NCBI GenBank assembly: GCA_964563585.1 | Contig: CAZLXG010000014.1 | Span: 1 to 38,531 of the forward strand | DNA from: CAZLXG01 sp964563585 | GTDB taxonomy: Bacteria > Bacteroidota > Bacteroidia > Flavobacteriales > Flavobacteriaceae | Direction of reading: 5' to 3' | Length of the DNA stretch: 38,531 bases | In this document: piece by piece, positions 17,081-23,890 of the stretch | Position numbering within the stretch: position 1 is the first letter of the stretch | Layout: each line of letters opens with the position of its first letter | Made by a program: the position numbers and the translations under genes | The notes under the pieces: generated by a model | The model's input: only the letters and a program-made list of their open reading frames with translations | Told to the model about the DNA's origin: nothing | Database searches by the model: none

Positions 17081-17371
17081 ATGAGTAATATTGAAGATAT
17101 TGTAGATTCGTTAGAAAACAAAATTAGCAAAGTATTACACGAATTAGAACTTTTGAAACAAGCTAACACTAAATTAAATGAAGAGTTAGTAATTTCAAAA
17201 CAAGAGTTTCAAGATAAAAAGCAGCATATTACTGCTTGGGAAGACAAATATGAAGCCCTTAAAATGGCAAATTCAATGCTTGGTAGTAACGAAAATAAAA
17301 GAGAAACAAAGCTTAAAATAAACGCATTAATTAGAGATATTGACCATTGTATTGCTCAATTATCGGATTAA
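17081..17371 (+). CDS. Small coiled-coil protein upstream of zapA
   Basis: A 96-residue protein that is nearly all helix: heptad-like Leu/Ile spacing runs from about residue 5 to 50 (IVDSLENKISKVLHELELLK), and a second helix follows around 75-93 (KLKINALIRDIDHCIAQL). There is no signal or membrane segment. It is 15 nt upstream of zapA and shares its promoter. Size, coiled-coil content and position suggest a division-site protein analogous to ZapB, which in E. coli bridges ZapA to the nucleoid; I see no sequence similarity that would prove it. Confidence 0.75.
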   Translation: MSNIEDIVDSLENKISKVLHELELLKQANTKLNEELVISKQEFQDKKQHITAWEDKYEALKMANSMLGSNENKRETKLKINALIRDIDHCIAQLSD

Positions 17372-17386
17372 TGCAACATAAATTCA

Positions 17387-17671
17387 ATGTCAGAAAAGCT
17401 TAAAATAAAGCTATCTATAGCTAACAGAGTATATCCTTTAACAATTGAAGCAATTCAAGAAGAAGGATTGCGTAAAGCGGCAAAAAACATTGAAGCTATG
17501 ATTAAGCAATTTGAACAAAGTTATTCCGTTAGAGATAAACAAGATGTATTGGCCATGTGTGCTTTGCAATTTGCATCTCAAGCAGAACAAAAAACTATTG
17601 ATAAAGAGAATGTAAATGAGCATATAGAAGAAAAACTAAATGCGCTAAACGATTTATTACATTCATATTAA
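17387..17671 (+). CDS. zapA: Cell division protein ZapA
   Basis: A 94-residue protein with the ZapA pattern: an N-terminal beta part (LKIKLSIANRVYPLTI), then EEGLRKAAKNIEAMIKQF and a long C-terminal helix ending in EEKLNALNDLLHSY. ZapA tetramers cross-link FtsZ filaments at the Z ring. The order coiled-coil gene, zapA, 6S RNA, rny parallels the zapA / ssrS neighbourhood in proteobacteria. It is co-transcribed with the gene before it. Confidence 0.88.
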   Translation: MSEKLKIKLSIANRVYPLTIEAIQEEGLRKAAKNIEAMIKQFEQSYSVRDKQDVLAMCALQFASQAEQKTIDKENVNEHIEEKLNALNDLLHSY

Positions 17672-17710
17672 TCATCTCTTTACGTTCTTTAAAATAAACT
17701 AAAAGTTACT

Positions 17711-17878
17711 GCCTACATTGGTTATTTTTTTTGATAAACTCAACGTTAATTCTTTAAAAAGGGTGAGTTTAAGTTGTAAAAGCATGCTGTCTTAGAACAG
17801 ATCCTTGATCAGCTTATTAGCCCTAAACTTGTTTTTAAGGAGTTTATACAAAACTTTATACTGGTGTAGGCTTTTTTT
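17711..17878 (+). ncRNA. ssrS: 6S RNA (flavobacterial type)
   Basis: The ends pair over 11 bp (17711-17721 with 17861-17871; GCCTAC pairs with GTAGGC, extended by GU and further pairs). An internal stem AAACTCA / TGAGTTT joins 17736-17742 and 17764-17770, and a further imperfect helix TAAACTT / AAGGAGTTTA lies at 17824-17847. A T-run follows directly (17872-17878). Length near 170 nt, a long rod with large loops, and position right behind zapA fit 6S RNA, which binds RNA polymerase and represses housekeeping promoters in stationary phase. I identify it from structure and location, as the flavobacterial 6S family, without a covariance search. No clear own promoter was found; it may be processed from the zapA transcript. 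Confidence 0.78.
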
Positions 17879-17903
17879 ATATTTAACAACTAATTAAACA
17901 TCA

Positions 17904-19478
17904 ATGGATAATCCAATTATATTAATCGCTGGAGGCTTATTATTAGGACTAATAATAGGTTTTGTAATAGCTAAATATTTAGAAAAGAGTAATTCTTCTA
18001 AACTTATAAAAGAAGCAAAAAGAAATGCGTCTTCAATTATTAAAGAAGCAAATAGCGAAGGAGAAACTATCAAAAAAGATAAAATCCTTCAAGCAAAAGA
18101 AAAATTTATTGAGCTTAAAGGAGAACACGAAAAAGTGATTTTTTCTCGTGATAAAAAAATGGCTGAATCCGAAAAACGGATGCGTGATAAAGAATCGCAA
18201 ATTTCAAATGAGCTTTCAAAAAGTAAAAAACTTAATGATAATGCTGAAGGCAAAATAAAAGATTATAATCATAGAATTAATGTGCTTGATAAAAAGCAAG
18301 ATGAACTTGATAAACTTCATAAAAGTCAAGTACAACAATTAGAAGTTATTTCTAGTTTATCAGCCGATGAAGCCAAAGAACAACTTGTAGAATCTTTAAA
18401 AGGTGAAGCCAAAAATGATGCTATGGCATTTATTCAAAGCTCACTTGAAGAAGCAAAAATGACTGCTGAACAAGATGCTAAAAAAATAATTATAAATACC
18501 ATACAACGTATAGGAACAGAAGAAGCAGTTGATAACTGCGTATCGGTTTTTAATATTGAATCAGACGATGTTAAAGGTAGAATTATTGGTCGTGAAGGAC
18601 GTAATATTCGTGCTATTGAAGCGGCGACAGGTGTAGAAATTATTGTTGATGATACGCCAGAAGCTATTATTTTGTCCTGTTTTGATTCTGTACGTAGAGA
18701 AATCGCACGTTTATCATTACATAAATTAGTTACAGATGGAAGAATTCATCCAGCTCGTATTGAAGAAATTGTAAAGAAAACACAAAAACAAATAGAGCAA
18801 GAAATTATTGAAGTTGGTAAACGAACAGTAATAGATTTAGGTATTCATAATCTGCATCCAGAACTTATTAAAATGGTAGGACGAATGAAATATCGTTCTT
18901 CTTACGGACAAAATTTATTGCAACACTCACGTGAAGTAGCGAAATTATGTGGTATTATGGCAGCCGAATTAGGCTTAAACCCTAAGATGGCTAAACGAGC
19001 AGGATTGTTACACGATATAGGAAAAGTGCCAGATGCTGAAGCAGATATGGAAACACCACATGCAATACTTGGTATGCAATGGGCAGAAAAATTTAATGAA
19101 AAAGAAGATGTATGTAATGCAATTGGAGCTCACCATGATGAAGTAGAAATGAAATCGTTATTAGCACCAATTGTTCAAGTTTGTGATGCTATTTCGGGAG
19201 CAAGACCAGGCGCAAGACGTCAAGTTTTAGATAGTTATATTCAACGTTTAAAAGACTTAGAAGACATTGCTTTTGGGTTTAGTGGCGTTAAAAAAGCGTA
19301 TGCTATTCAAGCGGGTAGAGAATTACGTGTTATTGTTGAAAGCGAAAAGGTAAATGATGATAAAGCAGCAGATTTATCATTTAGTATATCTCAAAAAATA
19401 CAAACCGATATGACGTATCCGGGGCAAGTTAAAGTAACCGTAATTAGAGAAACACGAGCGGTTAATATTGCGAAATAA
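17904..19478 (+). CDS. rny: Ribonuclease Y
   Basis: A 524-residue membrane-anchored endoribonuclease that starts mRNA decay. An N-terminal membrane helix (about residues 4-23) is followed by a long charged coiled coil (about 30-190), a KH domain with GRIIGREGRN (225-234), and an HD domain with His341 and the His370-Asp371 pair in LLHDIGK. All expected parts are present at the usual family length. The gene starts 25 nt after the T-run of the 6S RNA, leaving little space for a separate promoter, so it may depend on read-through or on a promoter inside the 6S gene. It ends at a terminator after a short degenerate repeat. Confidence 0.95.
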   Translation: MDNPIILIAGGLLLGLIIGFVIAKYLEKSNSSKLIKEAKRNASSIIKEANSEGETIKKDKILQAKEKFIELKGEHEKVIFSRDKKMAESEKRMRDKESQISNELSKSKKLNDNAEGKIKDYNHRINVLDKKQDELDKLHKSQVQQLEVISSLSADEAKEQLVESLKGEAKNDAMAFIQSSLEEAKMTAEQDAKKIIINTIQRIGTEEAVDNCVSVFNIESDDVKGRIIGREGRNIRAIEAATGVEIIVDDTPEAIILSCFDSVRREIARLSLHKLVTDGRIHPARIEEIVKKTQKQIEQEIIEVGKRTVIDLGIHNLHPELIKMVGRMKYRSSYGQNLLQHSREVAKLCGIMAAELGLNPKMAKRAGLLHDIGKVPDAEADMETPHAILGMQWAEKFNEKEDVCNAIGAHHDEVEMKSLLAPIVQVCDAISGARPGARRQVLDSYIQRLKDLEDIAFGFSGVKKAYAIQAGRELRVIVESEKVNDDKAADLSFSISQKIQTDMTYPGQVKVTVIRETRAVNIAK

Positions 19479-19482
19479 TATA

Positions 19483-19504
19483 TTCTTGCGTAGGCAGGAA
19501 TCTC
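19483..19504. repeat. Degenerate copy of a short flavobacterial hairpin repeat
   Basis: TTCTTGC, GTAG, GCAGGAA form a 7-bp stem with one GU pair, followed by TCT. It looks like a worn copy of a dispersed hairpin (TCCTGC, 4 nt, GCAGGA core followed by ATCT) that I recall in many Bacteroidota intergenic regions. Only this copy is in the window. Confidence 0.5.
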
Positions 19505-19533
19505 ATAAATAGAACGAAGTTATATTTAATATT

Positions 19534-19559
19534 AAAAATCCAGTTAACGCTGGATTTTT
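19534..19559. terminator. Terminator between rny and xerD
   Basis: AAAAATCCAG / CTGGATTTTT, a perfect 10-bp stem with a 6-nt loop. The A and T ends make it usable from both sides, for rny and for the convergent xerD. Confidence 0.88.
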
Positions 19560-19581
19560 AAATTTATCCAACAGTCAATAG

Positions 19582-20478
19582 CTATTTTCTAGGATGAAAC
19601 TTCTCAACAACTTTAGTCAAATGCTTTTTGTCTAAATGCACATAGATTTCGGTTGTTGTAATACTCTCGTGTCCTAGCATTAATTGTATGGAGCGTAAAT
19701 CGGCATCATTTTGTAGTAAATGTGTCGCAAACGAATGTCTGAACGTGTGCGGAGAAATATTCTTTTTCAATCCGATTTTTTCAGCAAGCTGTTTTGTAAT
19801 GGTGAATATCATAGCACGTGTTAATTGTTTTCCTCTTCGGTTTAAAAAGAGCGTGTCTTCATAGCCAGTTTGAATAGATATATGCGACCTGATTTCATTT
19901 TTATAAATATTGATATATTTTTGAGTTATTGGTATAATAGGAACAAAGCGTTGTTTGTTGCCTTTCCCAGTCACCTTAATAAAACCTTCATCAAAAAATA
20001 AATCTGATATCTTAAGATTTATTAATTCACTAACTCGTAAGCCACAGCCATATAATGTTTCTAAAATAGCACGATTTCGTTCACCTTGTGGTTTACTTAA
20101 ATCGATGGCGTTTATAAGGCTATCAATTTCATTTTCACTTAAAGTATCTGGTAGTTTTCTGCCAATTTTAGGCGATTCAATAAGTTCTAAAGGGTTTGTT
20201 TCTCTATAATCTTCAAAAACTAGATAACTAAAAAAACTTCGTAAGCCAGAAATAGTACGTGATTGTGAACGTGCATTTACATGCTTCGCAATTTCGTATA
20301 TAAACTGTTGTACAATCTCGGGAGAAATTTTAGTAGGAGATACACTTGTATTGTTTTTCTCTAAATAATCAATAAGTTTTTTAATATCACGTGAATAGCT
20401 ATCGATAGAGTTTTGTGATAAACCACGTTCAATTTTTAAATACAATTGATAGTCCTTAAGTGCATGCTGCCATTTCAT
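19582..20478 (-). CDS. xerD: Site-specific tyrosine recombinase XerD
   Basis: About 298 residues from the Met at 20478 (MKWQHALKDYQ), the usual XerD length; the reading frame extends six residues upstream but that part is not family-like. An N-terminal SAM-like core-binding domain spans 1-90. The catalytic residues are all present: Arg148 (GLRVSEL), Lys172 (TGKGNKQR), His244 and Arg247 (HTFRHSFATHLL), His270 (LGHESITTTEIY) and the nucleophile Tyr279. XerC/XerD resolve chromosome dimers at dif. Housekeeping XerD is far more likely than an integrase, since no mobile-element genes are nearby. The gene is closed by the terminator shared with rny. Confidence 0.92.
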   Translation of the reverse strand: MKWQHALKDYQLYLKIERGLSQNSIDSYSRDIKKLIDYLEKNNTSVSPTKISPEIVQQFIYEIAKHVNARSQSRTISGLRSFFSYLVFEDYRETNPLELIESPKIGRKLPDTLSENEIDSLINAIDLSKPQGERNRAILETLYGCGLRVSELINLKISDLFFDEGFIKVTGKGNKQRFVPIIPITQKYINIYKNEIRSHISIQTGYEDTLFLNRRGKQLTRAMIFTITKQLAEKIGLKKNISPHTFRHSFATHLLQNDADLRSIQLMLGHESITTTEIYVHLDKKHLTKVVEKFHPRK

Positions 20479-20497
20479 TGCAATAAAAGTAAACAAA

Positions 20498-20523
20498 AAA
20501 AAACCACCTAATGGTGGTTTTTT
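20498..20523. terminator. Terminator between TM2 gene and xerD
   Basis: AACCACC / GGTGGTT with loop TAAT and flanking A- and T-runs. It lies just past the stop of the minus-strand TM2 gene and upstream of xerD, so it separates their transcripts. Confidence 0.88.
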
Positions 20524-20543
20524 CTTAATAAGTATATAATTTT

Positions 20544-20897
20544 TTAGAAATTATCAGTAAGCATATTTATTAAATCTACTATTGCCCAGATTCCTAAACC
20601 ACCAATGGTTAAAATAAATAGGATATTTGCCCAAGTGGGTTTGTTATAATACCATCTGTGAGCAGCAAATGGCCATCCTAAAAAGAACCATAACGCTACA
20701 CCTACCCATTTATCTTTACCTGCAACCGTAGTTGCCACAGGAGTAAAAACATCTGCTGTATTGGTTAAAACATTTTCAATGCTAGTTAAAACCTCTGCAG
20801 TTTCATAGGTTGTAATAGTTCTCTTTACAGGAAAAGAAGCATAGCTTGTAGAATAGATTAAAAAGACGAATAAATAAAGTAATAATTTAATTTTCAT
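20544..20897 (-). CDS. TM2-domain membrane protein with signal peptide
   Basis: A 117-residue protein. Residues 1-21 are a signal peptide (MKIKLLLYLFVFLIYSTSYA). A TM2 domain lies at about 62-112: two helices around GVALWFFLGWPFAAHRWYY and ANILFILTIGGLGIWAIVDL. TM2 proteins occur in many bacteria without an agreed function. The DNA for its signal peptide (20853-20878) is identical, in inverted orientation and in the same frame, to that of the divergent neighbour at 20947. It is monocistronic and terminated at 20498-20523. Confidence 0.82.
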   Translation of the reverse strand: MKIKLLLYLFVFLIYSTSYASFPVKRTITTYETAEVLTSIENVLTNTADVFTPVATTVAGKDKWVGVALWFFLGWPFAAHRWYYNKPTWANILFILTIGGLGIWAIVDLINMLTDNF

Positions 20898-20991
20898 AAT
20901 TAATTGGTTTATGTTTGTGCTAGCAAGTTATAAAAATAATCTTACAATGTTCAGAAAATGCTTATTTTATTTATTCGTCTTTTTAATCTAT
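20853..20991. repeat. Exact 26-bp inverted repeat flanking a divergent promoter region
   Basis: Positions 20853-20878 and 20966-20991 are perfect reverse complements over 26 nt, with a further three matching bases after one mismatch on the inner side. The spacer of 87 nt (20879-20965) contains both start codons (ATG at 20897 minus, 20947 plus) and the promoters. Both arms encode YLFVFLIY of the two signal peptides, in the same codon phase. Identity includes every synonymous position, which is not expected for two independent signal peptides. Confidence 0.9.
20910..20917 (+). promoter_or_regulatory. -7 element of the secreted-protein gene
   Basis: TATGTTTG is an exact TAnnTTTG match, 29 nt before the ATG at 20947. 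It lies inside the 87-nt spacer of the inverted repeat and overlaps the upstream ATG at 20911, which argues against that ATG as start. Confidence 0.6.
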
Positions 20992-21834
20992 AATGTTGGT
21001 CAATCTCAAAATCAATACGAGTATGCTGGAGCAATAGTTCTTAACGACTCATCATCAACCACTTATTCGTACATGGTTAGTTTAAGCGAGGTAAGCGGAG
21101 CAGTATCTGGTTATTCAATTACCAATATAGGAACGGAGTATGAAACAAAAACAACTGTTTTAGGTAATTATAATAAGCAAAAAAAGGAGTTGACTATTGG
21201 TGAAGGAGAAATTATTTATACAAAAACACCAATACATTTTGATGAGGAATCTTGTTTTGTGAATTTTTCAATTAAATCGTTTGCATTTGGAAAAACAAAG
21301 AATGCAAAAGGAAAGTTTAAAGGATTGTCTTCAGATTTTAAAAAATGTGCGGAAGGAGAGATATTTTTAAACTCTATTGAAAAAGTTGAGGCTAGGATAA
21401 GTAAAGTTGTTAAGAAAATTTATAAATCTAAAAGAATAGCAGATAGTGTTAAACAAAAAATAAATCCGCTAAAGATGTTGGATTCTTTAAGAATGAATAT
21501 TCTAAGAAAGAATCAAACTTTAAGTGTTTTTTCAAAATCTGAAAAAGTAGATTTAATTATTTATGATGGGGGAAAAGTAGATGGCGATAAAATCACAATT
21601 TCTGTTAATGGAAAAGTATTAGTAAATCAATATAATGCTAATAATACTAAAAAAATAATTTCAATTGATTTAGTAGGAGCTAAAACATCCATAGTAATTA
21701 AAGCAAATAACGAAGGTTTAATTGCTCCAAATACCATTGTTGTTGAATTGGATGATAGAAGAAATCATATAAAGGCATTGTCTAATTTGAAATCGGGAGA
21801 GTCAACTAAAATTGATATATTAAAAAAGAAGTAA
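20947..21834 (+). CDS. Secreted protein of unknown function
   Basis: About 295 residues from the Met at 20947, which begins a signal peptide (MFRKCLFYLFVFLIYNVGQSQ). The reading frame extends 12 residues further up, but that part lies in the promoter. The N-terminal part (about 21-135) is beta-rich with the repeated style of AGAIVLND and SYMVSLSEVSGAVSGY. A basic helical linker follows (about 140-190). The last 100 residues (VDLIIYDGGKVDGDKITISV, then VIKANNEGLIAPNTIVVELD) match a small beta domain that I recall at the ends of other Bacteroidota exported proteins. No enzyme motif is visible. It shares 26 nt with the divergent TM2 gene and is followed by aroQ after 26 nt. Confidence 0.75.
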   Translation: MFRKCLFYLFVFLIYNVGQSQNQYEYAGAIVLNDSSSTTYSYMVSLSEVSGAVSGYSITNIGTEYETKTTVLGNYNKQKKELTIGEGEIIYTKTPIHFDEESCFVNFSIKSFAFGKTKNAKGKFKGLSSDFKKCAEGEIFLNSIEKVEARISKVVKKIYKSKRIADSVKQKINPLKMLDSLRMNILRKNQTLSVFSKSEKVDLIIYDGGKVDGDKITISVNGKVLVNQYNANNTKKIISIDLVGAKTSIVIKANNEGLIAPNTIVVELDDRRNHIKALSNLKSGESTKIDILKKK

Positions 21835-21860
21835 TTAAATTTTTTAAATATCTTTAGACC

Positions 21861-22280
21861 ATGAAAAAACTAATCATCATCAACGGACCTAACCTTAATC
21901 TTTTGGGCAAAAGAGAACCTAATATTTACGGAAGTTTATCCTTTACCGAGTTTTTAGATGAAATAAAAGGAAAATATGCTAATACCAATATAGATCACTT
22001 TCAATCTAATATAGAAGGCGAAATAATTGATAAATTGCACGAAACAGGTTTTAGTTATGATGGTATTATTTTAAATGCTGCTGCCTATACGCATACATCT
22101 GTTGGGATTGGTGATGCCGTTAAAGCTATAGAGATACCTGTTGTAGAAGTACATATTTCAAACACATTCAATAGAGAAGAGTTTAGACATCAGTCATTTA
22201 TATCTCCTAATGCTAGAGGAGTGATTCTTGGTTTTGGATTACAGAGTTATGAATTAGCTATACAGAGTTTTTTGAATTAG
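21861..22280 (+). CDS. aroQ: 3-dehydroquinate dehydratase, type II
   Basis: A 139-residue enzyme of the shikimate pathway, which dehydrates 3-dehydroquinate to 3-dehydroshikimate. The family signature NGPNLNLLGKREPNIYG (9-24-ish) includes the catalytic Tyr23. Further landmarks are FQSNIEGE (47-54), LNAAAYTHTS (71-80) and the His98 region VEVHISN followed by REEFRHQSF. Length is standard for this dodecameric class. The gene may be co-transcribed with the secreted-protein gene before it (26-nt gap); a near -7 box TATCTTTA (21849-21856) is too close to the start to be convincing. It is closed by a bidirectional terminator. Confidence 0.95.
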   Translation: MKKLIIINGPNLNLLGKREPNIYGSLSFTEFLDEIKGKYANTNIDHFQSNIEGEIIDKLHETGFSYDGIILNAAAYTHTSVGIGDAVKAIEIPVVEVHISNTFNREEFRHQSFISPNARGVILGFGLQSYELAIQSFLN

Positions 22281-22335
22281 AACATTAGAAAGCTCTGCTT
22301 TTAGATAAATTAGATTTTTAGATCTACAATAAATA

Positions 22336-22363
22336 AAAAGTTCCAGTTTGTACTGGAACTTTT
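22336..22363. terminator. Bidirectional terminator between aroQ and lpdA
   Basis: A perfect 12-bp stem (AAAAGTTCCAGT with ACTGGAACTTTT) and loop TTGT, with T-run on either strand, between convergent genes. Confidence 0.92.
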
Positions 22364-22408
22364 TTAGTATTTCTATTTGTCTAAAATTTCTAACTAATCT
22401 AAGAACGT

Positions 22409-23785
22409 CTATAAATGAATCACTTCACCATAAGCATCAGCAACAGCTTCCATTACCGCTTCACTCATAGTTGGATGCGGATGTACAGCTTTTAATACTT
22501 CATGACCTGTAGTTTCTAATTTCCTACCTAAGACGGCTTCAGCAATCATATCGGTAACACCAGCACCAATCATGTGGCAACCTAACCATTCGCCATATTT
22601 AGCATCAAAAATAACTTTTACAAAACCTTCTTTATTTCCTCCTGCACTTGCTTTTCCAGAAGCAGAGAAAGGGAATTTACCAACTTTAATATCAATACCT
22701 TTTTCTTTGGCTTGTTTCTCGGTTAATCCAACACTTGCAATTTCTGGAGTACAATAAGTACAACCTGGAATGTTTCCGTAATCTAAAGCTTCAACATGTT
22801 GTCCTGCTAGTTTTTCAACACATAAAATGCCTTCCGCAGAAGCGACATGTGCTAAAGCTTGACCAGGAGTAACATCTCCAATAGCATAATAACCAGGAAT
22901 ATTAGTTTGGTAAAAGTCGTTAACTAAAATTTTATCTCTATCTACAGCAATACCTACATCTTCTAAGCCAATATTTTCAATATTTGTTTTAATACCAACA
23001 GCAGATAAAATGATATCAGCTTCTAGTATTTCTTCACCTTTTTTAGTTTTCACATGTGCTTTTACACCTTTTCCAGAAGTATCGACAGAAGTAACTTCGG
23101 CAGAAGTCATAATTTTAATGCCGTTCTTTTTGAAAGAACGTTCTAATTGTTTAGAAACATCTTCATCTTCAACAGGAACTACATTTGGTAAATATTCAAC
23201 AATAGTAACATCGGTTCCCATAGAATTATAGAAATAAGCAAACTCAACACCAATAGCACCAGAACCAACAACAATCATTTTCTTAGGTTGCGTTGGTAAC
23301 GTCATAGCTTCACGATATCCAATTACTTTTTTTCCATCTTGAGGTAAATTTGGCAACTCACGAGAACGAGCACCAGTTGCAATAATTATATTATCCGCAC
23401 TATATATTGTTCCATCAACATCAACTTTTTTTCCAGCTTTAAGTTTTCCAAAGCCTTCAATAACATCAATTTTATTTTTTTTCATTAAAAACTGAACGCC
23501 TTTACTCATGTCCTCTGCAACACCACGGCTACGTTTTACAACAGCATCAAAATCTTTATCAAAATCTTTTACAGATAACCCATAATCTCCTGCATGTTTA
23601 AGATATTCAAAAACTTGAGCAGATTTTAATAAGGCTTTTGTTGGAATACAACCCCAATTTAAACATACACCACCAAGGTTTTCTTTTTCAATAATAGCAG
23701 TTTTAAAACCTAATTGAGAAGCTCTAATTGCTGTTACATAACCACCAGGGCCACTTCCAAGAACAATAATATCGTATTTACTCAT
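22409..23785 (-). CDS. lpdA: Dihydrolipoyl dehydrogenase
   Basis: A 458-residue flavoprotein, the E3 of 2-oxoacid dehydrogenase or glycine cleavage complexes, which reoxidises dihydrolipoamide with NAD. An FAD-binding GSGPGGY lies at 10-16. The redox disulfide is Cys41/Cys46 (GGVCLNWGCIPTK). An NAD-binding VGSGAIGVEF is near 175, followed by the FAD motif AIGDVTPG near 300. The catalytic His437-Glu442 pair is in HPHPTMSE. All expected residues are present. No E1 or E2 gene is adjacent, so its complex is not shown by context. A near -7 box (TAAATTCG) is at 23805-23812 on the minus strand. Confidence 0.95.
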   Translation of the reverse strand: MSKYDIIVLGSGPGGYVTAIRASQLGFKTAIIEKENLGGVCLNWGCIPTKALLKSAQVFEYLKHAGDYGLSVKDFDKDFDAVVKRSRGVAEDMSKGVQFLMKKNKIDVIEGFGKLKAGKKVDVDGTIYSADNIIIATGARSRELPNLPQDGKKVIGYREAMTLPTQPKKMIVVGSGAIGVEFAYFYNSMGTDVTIVEYLPNVVPVEDEDVSKQLERSFKKNGIKIMTSAEVTSVDTSGKGVKAHVKTKKGEEILEADIILSAVGIKTNIENIGLEDVGIAVDRDKILVNDFYQTNIPGYYAIGDVTPGQALAHVASAEGILCVEKLAGQHVEALDYGNIPGCTYCTPEIASVGLTEKQAKEKGIDIKVGKFPFSASGKASAGGNKEGFVKVIFDAKYGEWLGCHMIGAGVTDMIAEAVLGRKLETTGHEVLKAVHPHPTMSEAVMEAVADAYGEVIHL

Positions 23786-23865
23786 CTGTCATTTTTTAGG
23801 TTACGAATTTACGAAATGGAATTTGAATAATGAATTTAGAACTCCATAAAATTTATATCTTTTAC

Positions 23866-23873
23866 TACCTTTG
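23866..23873 (+). promoter_or_regulatory. -7 element of ndh
   Basis: TACCTTTG, an exact TAnnTTTG match, 17 nt before the ATG at 23891. Its end coincides with the GTG from which the frame could also be read, so that upstream start is not usable. Confidence 0.65.
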
Positions 23874-23890
23874 TGTGCAAGTATTATTTT

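Noticed and set aside
19582..20478. XerD-like gene as an integrase of a mobile element
   Set aside because: Length, motif set and the adjacent housekeeping genes fit chromosomal XerD; no attachment-site duplication or phage gene is visible.
20911..20946. Upstream ATG extending the secreted protein by 12 residues
   Set aside because: It overlaps the TATGTTTG promoter box and puts a polar leader before the signal peptide.
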